NCBI RefSeq assembly: GCF_000764305.2
Contig: NW_025932417.1
Span: 1 to 64,000, forward strand
DNA length: 64,000 nucleotides
Direction: 5' to 3'
DNA from: Hyalella azteca
Lineage: Eukaryota; Arthropoda; Malacostraca; Amphipoda; Hyalellidae
The translations under genes were made by a program, and so were the position numbers. This document shows positions 57,401-64,000 of the stretch, piece after piece. Numbering within the stretch: the stretch's first letter is position 1; each line of letters opens with the position of its first letter. The notes under the pieces are model-generated. The model ran no database searches and was not told the DNA's origin. It worked only from the letters and a program-made list of their open reading frames with translations.

Positions 57401-60400
57401 TCCAAGACTCACCTAAATGCCCAATATATCCAAATATATTTCTCATGAATGTACAATAATAACGAAGTAAAGATTCATTATGAATTAAATTTCGCGTTTT
57501 ACACGATTTTGCGGAGTTGAAAGCAAAACCGAACTCTGCAACAGTCACTAGATAACAGAGACTATAAATAATCGGAATAATTGTGTAAGGATTTAGTCAT
57601 TTATACTACAAAATAGCGGTTATCCCGTCATTACGGATGTAAGTTTATTGCGGACCGGAACTTACTAGGGACGAGTTATTTTAGATATTAAGGTTGTTGA
57701 CTTTACGATCTCATCCTCGGCAGAAGTCTCCTTCTGAAAATGTTTGCTAAGTTTGCGCAACGTTCGTTCGAAAATCGTTTTGTCAGCAAAGTTTACTCCA
57801 CGCTAAGCGAAGGAAGTTAATGCGATCTTAAAGAGACAAGCGATATAATTAATGAGGTTCGAGGAGTTCATTCTTAATGAGATTTGCCAATGCAAGATAT
57901 TTAATATTGAGATATTTAGATAGATGTGATTATTTAATCCCTAATTCGAGATAATTTTTTCGAGATTGAGATTCCCACGAAGTCTTTGTCATTGAGATAA
58001 ACTGTGATTACCTACTCAAATGGAATATTTCAACTGTTTGAAACTGACATGTTAATGTTATGGTTACATTAGCGCATAATGTTTTTTAAAACGTTTTAAT
58101 TTTACCATCTTAGACCGTAAATTATTATATAGGTAATTTTTGCAACGTTCTCACGCTGAACGATAATTGATGTTTTGAAATTTAAGATTTTAGTGGCATT
58201 CCAATTCAGAAATGGTGATTAACTTGCTGTTAACCTTATCAATAAATAAGCATCCCGATTAAATTACCTGTAGCTAAATAATCATTAAAGTTAAAATGTC
58301 TGTTATTTTGCTAGCATTTGCTTTAGCAATAACATGAAATTAGTGAAACAGACAATATGCTAATATTGATTTTCTTGTTTGACAATTATGATGCGTTCAT
58401 AACATTATAATTTTACGATTAAGAGGAACATGCAGGGTTTCGTAAAAGCATATCTCTTATCTTTATTTTTGCTTCCTTTGCGATTTAATAAAAGCTCACA
58501 GATAACTAAAGCGCTTGACATATTCATACATTAAAATTTAATGCATCTAATTGCAGTGACTCGGTGTGAGCCAATGGATACAAATGCTCATATGTTTTCC
58601 AGCAGACCTAGTTAGCTCTGAGTCCACTGTGTCACTGAGTCCTCAGACGCTGAGTCGACAGATTCTGCAGCATATGTGTCGCGAGGACAAGAACCCGATG
58701 ACGGGAGATTTTGAACACGATCTTTTCTTGATTTTGCTTCTATATGATCGAGGACGGTCTTTTAGAAAGAGGGTAGGTGTCCGGTGTCAATCTGGCGTCT
58801 CATTATATTCATTATAATTGTATTATTTGATTAGATCATCTGTAATTGAGACGTAATATTCACTAAACGCGATAGAGGTTGATGGAAAAGTACTAGACCT
58901 GAGTCAGAGTCTGGACAACATCCAGTGATAGATCACGCGATAGCCGTGATTCTATAAAACGGCTGTGAACCTTAGTAAGGCCCCTCAGAAGCTGACAAGT
59001 ACGCACGTCGCAATATAACTCGCGTTAGAGCTACTCTGACCAAACGGTCGAAGTCTTAGCTTTACCGGCATCGTATCTCTCACGACTTACCACCTCGTAT
59101 CAATATGAGTTCTCTAGACAGATGGTGTCTGACTTATCACTTACGAATTTAGTCACGTATTCCGGTCCTCAGGTGGCGCCTAATATAAGGGCCTGACATA
59201 TTGGTGCAATATCTATCCTGCCTTTGTTGGCATTGATGCAATATACGCGTACATCCTGCCTTCTCTTGCCGTTGGTGCAATATATATCTTAGCTATAAAT
59301 TTTGACCTAAATAGCCTCATGTGAGGTAGTAAGAATCTGGTGACAAGTACAACAATATTCTGAACATATTCTCGCAGTTATTTTATTACACATTAGATAA
59401 CCTAGCGCTTACCAAGAGCAAGAAGACAAGCGGCTGGCTTCAGTAAGAATCAATGAATGGTCAAATCGTAAGACAAGTCCTTCTAGTACTTTGGTCGATG
59501 TTGCCAGAACATCTGATACAAAATTCTTTAAACTGAAATTCATTACAGTAACTTACATGCAGTAGATGCCTCTTTTCCTAGGTAACATAAATTCAATAAA
59601 TGCTTCTTTTCCTTAGTAACTTACATGCAATAGATATACATAGATGCCTTTTCTTCTAACTAACTAATATGCAATAGATGCCTCTTTTCGTAGCAAACTG
59701 AAATGAATTATATTTCTTTCGGAGTTAAGACTTAAAAGCTTCAACTCATCTAGCAGGGAGTCCAGGGTTGCGTTAAATTATTCGTATTATGTAAGATCAG
59801 CTAATTGTTAATTGATTAGAGAATTAATTTGAAATCCGAAGATAATATACTGTAACAATAACACAATAATAATATGCATCCTTTGATAATATTATAAAAT
59901 TGAGTACATTGGTCCCATGCATATAAGGAAGTGATCACACCTGATACAGGAGACGTTAAGTAACGCTGCTGCTCTGGTCGTCCTCGTGCTGGCCGGCGCC
60001 CTCGCCAGCCCCCCGTCCTCAAATGTTGGTACTAGTCCGTCGCCTTTACTTGAGGGGATTAAACCCTCGCCCTCACATGTTGGGACTAACCCCTCGCCCT
60101 CACATGAGAGGACCAATACCTCATCTTCACATGAGGTGACCGATCCCTCGCCCTCACAAGAGAGGACCAGCCCCGCACACTCAAAAGAGGGGACCGACTT
60201 GAAGAGAGAGGTGCAACGAACCTCCGTAGCAGCGGACCAGATTCCCAATGCGGCGGCACAGGCCGACGATGATGGGCGAGACAAGCCCATCCTCGCGAGG
60301 CTGGGGGAGCACGACAGGCTCGCGGGGCAGGATGAGGATCAGAAGGCTGAACAAAGAAGTGAGTAACGCCGATAAAATTATGCAGGGGCTGCTGCGTCGT

Positions 60401-61552
60401 TCTATACCTTCCAAAAAGGTATTCACGTGTGAAGAAAATAGTGATCAGCTCGAACCTGTTCAGGAACGCAGTTTGTAACGAGGTGATAATGTAAGTAAAT
60501 ATATTAGTGAAGACATTAGTGAACTTATTAGCAAACACATGCAGCACTGAGGTCTGGGTACCATGTATGCTACCATGAGGAGTGGACACACACAGCCTTT
60601 GAAGGAGTGGACACACACAGCCTTTGTTGAGGAATAAAGGAGTTTGAGAACAATGGTCAAGATGGCTGGCTGGTCCACTGCTTAACGGAGTCATAAAAAT
60701 ATAACAGTGGCCAAAACAGGTCCCGGTGTGGTTCCTCAACCGTACAGTAGATGGTATGGTAAACCACCCTAAGAAATTGCCTAATTGCCCGCGCCTCTAC
60801 AAATCTCGTATGACTTATACATGTTGTTCGAAGTTTGTAATATGTTATAGTTCTTACAACTTTACAACTGATTTAAGTGGTAATTAAGTAATTTTAGTAA
60901 TTTTTTATTGTTAAGGGGAGCGTCTAGGGTAAAATTTTGGATTTCGGCTTTTCCGGTTTTTAGTCTCATCTTAAAGCTGACATTCTGATCTATCCAACGG
61001 TACCAAAACCATCTCTGTACGTTGATTTATGCGTTCACAACAGATCATGAAAGGATGTTGCGTTTCAGATATGGTCTTTACGCATCGAATGATATGTGTC
61101 TCAATGTTGTAGCTTGAAAATCCTAGGAGGAGATAGATTTCTACGGTACCCCCTATTTTGGCCGTTTTCTAAGAATTTCACGTTTTCTTTCATTTTTTTC
61201 GAAAAATTCACACGAACAAAAATGTCTTAGAATTCTATTTTACAACATATGTGTACCAAGTTTCAGAGTGATCCGTTTGTAAATAGCCGAGATAAATTTT
61301 ACCCTAGACGCTCCCCTTAAAATATTGCGATCATTCCAGGTGCATAATATTTAGTTCAGGCTCATGCTTTGTCGAAAAAATTCAAAATGGTTTAAAATGA
61401 AGTTATAGTCGCAGCAGTTATAACATTCTAAATTTTTTGCTGGTGTGATTGTAGAGAAGTTCTTCCTGTGGGCGAGCTACACCACCACCACCAAGTTCAA
61501 GCTCTCCCTCACCACCTCCTCTGTCCCCGCCACTTGTTTCAACGGTTCGTAG
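54496..61552 (+). CDS. Gene D (type 2): secreted Ser/Pro/Thr-rich protein, 3' end uncertain
   Basis: Exons: 54496-54501 (ATGAAG), 59950-60358, 61455-61544. Exon 2 completes the signal peptide (ETLSNAAALVVLVLAGALAS). It continues with 8-9-residue Pro/Ser repeats (NPSPSHERTN, DPSPSQERTS) and ILARLGEHDRLAGQDEDQKA, ending at A|gtgagt. Exon 3 (90 nt) encodes KKFFLWASYTTTTKFKLSLT then TSSVPATCFN. Its donor has changed to gttcgt, and no terminal exon was found to 64000. Without splicing the frame closes at TAG 61550-61552, giving about 170 residues and only one motif copy. Alternatives are a truncated but functional protein, a dying gene, or a terminal exon beyond the window. Intron 1 holds two large insertions and intron 2 a MITE. 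Confidence 0.6.
55047..56697. mobile_element. 1.65-kb insertion in gene D intron 1, unclassified
   Basis: Gene C intron 1 is collinear with D up to gtgcattttacaaatat and resumes at taattaacatactgagcaa. The intervening DNA occurs only in D. It contains a 36-bp repeat (56195-56310, ggaacccaccagcatcgtca) and no recognisable transposon protein. The ends are approximate. Confidence 0.5.
56195..56312. repeat. 36-bp repeat, three to four copies
   Basis: Units contain gtgctggaggaacccaccag and catcgtcatcatgca. A frame of about 120 codons passes through it but has no start or splice support. Confidence 0.8.
56908..59198 (+). mobile_element. Non-autonomous LTR element in gene D intron 1
   Basis: Both ends begin tgtccggtgtcaatc (56908 and 58778). 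The 3' LTR (58778-59198, about 420 bp) ends cctgaca, complementary to the tgtc start. It has a TATA-like ctataaaacgg at about 58955. The 5' LTR matches for roughly 180 bp, then diverges. The internal 1.6 kb shows no gag or pol frames. The flanking DNA (ggcatt / attggtgcaat) is continuous in gene C, confirming an insertion. A similar solo LTR is at 50110-50551. Confidence 0.62.
60911..61320. mobile_element. TTAA-flanked terminal-inverted-repeat element (MITE)
   Basis: A perfect 27-bp inverted repeat, TTAA included, bounds the element: ttaaggggagcgtctagggt at the left and its complement ending ctccccttaa at the right. It is 410 bp with no frame. TTAA target duplication suggests a piggyBac-type mobiliser, though the termini start with G rather than the usual C run. 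It sits in gene D intron 2 and is absent from the C copy. Confidence 0.78.
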
Positions 61553-62460
61553 TGATGCAGTTCTTTGTGATCAGGAATATGATAATGCATTTCCATTTTA
61601 TGCGCAGTAATGTGACAACGCATTCCAATTTTATAAGCAGTTATATGGTACCACAACCGAATCTAATATATAAACAGTAATACCTTGCCCCAACGTGACT
61701 CTCTCACGACATACCTTCCCTAACTAATAAGCCTGTCACGATGTATTCTTCCAACCCAATAATGCTGTCACTACGTACTACCCCAACCTCCAGATCCTGT
61801 CACGACTTACAGTCCCATTCTTCAGCAACCTCTTACAGAGATTCTACGTCACTTTATAATCATACTGGAATGACCGGTCTAGGCCGGTCCATACACCTAA
61901 CATACTGTACGTGACTGATTGCGTCAGGATTACAAACGCTCTTTCGAAATGTCATTAAATTTGACTGGGTGAAAGGGGTGCTTGTGTTGCTTTATATGTA
62001 TCAACAAATTATACTTGCCGTTTTATAGTGTGTAGAATTGTAATTGTGCACAATAATAACAATAGCTTACTGTTATACTGTATTTTGGAAAGATTTTGTC
62101 CTCGATCTTACGTCGTAAAAAACAAGCTTTTATCAAAGTTTTTATTACCTTGTTCACAAAATTACCTAAAAATTCCATTATGATTTGGTACCACAATCGG
62201 CTGACATACTTTATACTGCCTGGAAAAACCCCGTATAAATCTAAGGTCCGTGTGAGAAAATGAACGGTCTACCGTATTTTCGTTGGACTGCAGGCTGCAG
62301 GAAACACCCTCGTGTGAGAATCGATTTATCGAACATTCCAGGTTCGCAGAGAAAGGACGATAACGGAGCTTTCGCTGCGCGTCGAATTTCAGCGCGGAAT
62401 TTGAATAACTTGATCAACTGATTTCCGTAAAATGCACAGAGAAGATACGGAATGCAATCA
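61553..62460. other. Duplicated flank downstream of gene D exon 3
   Basis: 61553-61845 parallels the start of B and C intron 3. From about 61849 it switches to the block found inside gene C at 43001-43600. No terminal exon is found. Confidence 0.6.
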
Positions 62461-64000
62461 CTAACTTCGATCATAAGTAGCATTGCAGTTTAGTTTCTTC
62501 GTGAACTCTGTGACTGTCACACAAACAAATTGCGTTGCTTGATTTTCGAATATCACCAGGTCTGTATAATTCACGAACTCACAAGTCAAAATAGAAGTTA
62601 AAAATAAAGGTGTTTATTAATTGAAAGCTTCATGATATTTCTTCACTCCCTCTATCTCACCAACCTGCGAGAAGTGTAAGACCTTATGACAAAATCTAAA
62701 TGTGAAGATGCTGTTGAGAAACGGGTTTCAATATCTCCTCTTTCCTAAAAATGAATTCAAATTATTGATTTAGCCTCTGATTCGATTTCGTTGTTGAATA
62801 TTTTGCACCCTCTGTGCGTGATATTGAGTTATTGTAATCGAACAGTACGTGCAACTAAATCAGATCTCATAAGCAAAGAAAACGTCAATACACTTCACCA
62901 TATTTTCATTTGAAACGTTTCAACGACCAACTCCGTTTAGAGAAACGTAGGAAAACAATCCTCATCTCTAAGTATTATTGAATATTTGAGTGCAATAAAA
63001 GAACACAAATAGTATCAAATTTGCAAGGGAGAGATAACAGCCTAAATGTTCATAGTAACGGGCTAAGGTAGAGATTTCGTTCTGGAGCTCTGCTTGCGCA
63101 TTCACCTCATTCAGTGCACCTTCAAGCTGAACCGTACGACGTAACTGCGTCCGTGAGCGATTTTAAATCAAAGCTCCACGTCCTACGCTGATTTCTGCTG
63201 TCTTCGATTAGCTGTGCATTTTTAAACGAGAACTTCGTCTAATAATATCGTACCTAACAGCTCATTCTTAAACTTTTTTCCTCTAGTTTGTATGTCTCCC
63301 AATTCTTACACAAGTTTTAATTGATTCCAAATTTTTAGAGAACCAAACCCATCGCAGTTTTTTATTGTGTTCAATGAATGAAATTCAAGATAAAGAAGAA
63401 TAATTCTACTCAATACAAAGGTATTAACGGGAAAATAAATATTTGTGGATCTCGCCCAGCCTACATGGATCTATGTAGTCAAGCTCTGTGGGTTTAAAAT
63501 AACCATTGAGTTTCTACGACATAATCACGATCATAAAATAGTAATAAATTGACAATCATACTCAGCTAACTGTACATTGAATATTATCGAATTGACTCAC
63601 GCAGTTGTTACAATTACAACACAATTTGGGGTGCCATAAGAAAAATATGATGACGGAGCAGAAGCGGCGTAGAAATAGAACAGCCAACTGATAACTGGAG
63701 TCTCTTGTGCGTTGCCATAGATATTTTTATCTCGCGTAGGATGACAATCTAAATCTATAATGTTGAAGGTTCTACGCTGAACTCCCTCATGTAGTTGAGG
63801 TTAATTTACAAGAATTTGTTGTAAAAGTTCATGGATTGGACATTAAAGGTCTCATGATTTCAACATTTGACATTTCATACTTAGTACTGAGTACCGGCGA
63901 ATCAGCCAAATAAAATATGGTATTGTCACTACACTTATATGTTATGGAAATTTTTTCCATGTGCATTGTGACCGTTTAAAATAGCTCTCAAAGACATTAG
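62461..64000. other. AT-rich DNA, nothing recognised
   Basis: No exon with splice or signal-peptide support, no repeat array and no transposon protein is visible to the window end. Confidence 0.45.

Noticed and set aside
1..64000. CRISPR arrays
   Set aside because: Many direct repeats exist, but units are contiguous without unique spacers and the DNA is clearly eukaryotic.

Overview
The window is eukaryotic and intron-rich. Coding pieces are short exons bounded by GT..AG splice signals with matching phases. They are embedded in AT-rich DNA full of minisatellites and of remnants of mariner, LINE (jockey/CR1 superclade), Penelope-like and LTR elements. TATA boxes, signal peptides and low-complexity secreted proteins point to an arthropod, and the protein style and transposon mix suggest a crustacean. 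That assignment is inference. No prokaryotic gene organisation, rRNA, convincing complete tRNA or CRISPR array was seen.

Layout. 1-4.6 kb: satellites, a TATA box and an array of 13 CACGTG E-boxes. 4.6-8.7 kb: gene 1, a two-exon secreted Gly/Tyr/His-rich protein whose last exon plus an inserted fold-back mariner remnant was duplicated in tandem. 9-11.6 kb: satellites and a retroelement zinc-knuckle remnant. 11.6-17.7 kb: gene 2, six exons whose phases all agree, encoding a secreted protein of about 520 residues with Thr/Gly-, Leu/Ala- and Gly/Tyr-rich parts and a Cys-containing C-terminal domain. 18.5-61.6 kb: an array of one secreted gene family in which two gene types alternate. Type 1 copies are A (18.5-25.0 kb), a decayed copy F (36.3 kb) and E (51.5-53.5 kb). 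Type 2 copies are B (27.3-34.8 kb), C (40.5-45.4 kb) and D (54.5-61.6 kb). The order A-B, F-C, E-D indicates three tandem copies of a two-gene module, since expanded by transposons. 61.6-64 kb: duplicated intergenic sequence and AT-rich DNA with nothing recognised.

The array proteins share one plan: a signal peptide, a variable acidic or Pro/Ser-rich region, a 30-residue Thr-rich motif ending in Cys on a 90-nt exon (phase 1 on both sides), then a terminal exon with a Cys-Met-Gly-Arg-type basic cluster and a second copy of the motif. Type 2 genes start on an exon contributing only Met-Lys. I know of no assigned function for this family; secretion is the only role the sequence supports. The exon models were built by hand from splice motifs, phase and comparison between paralogues, with no transcript evidence.
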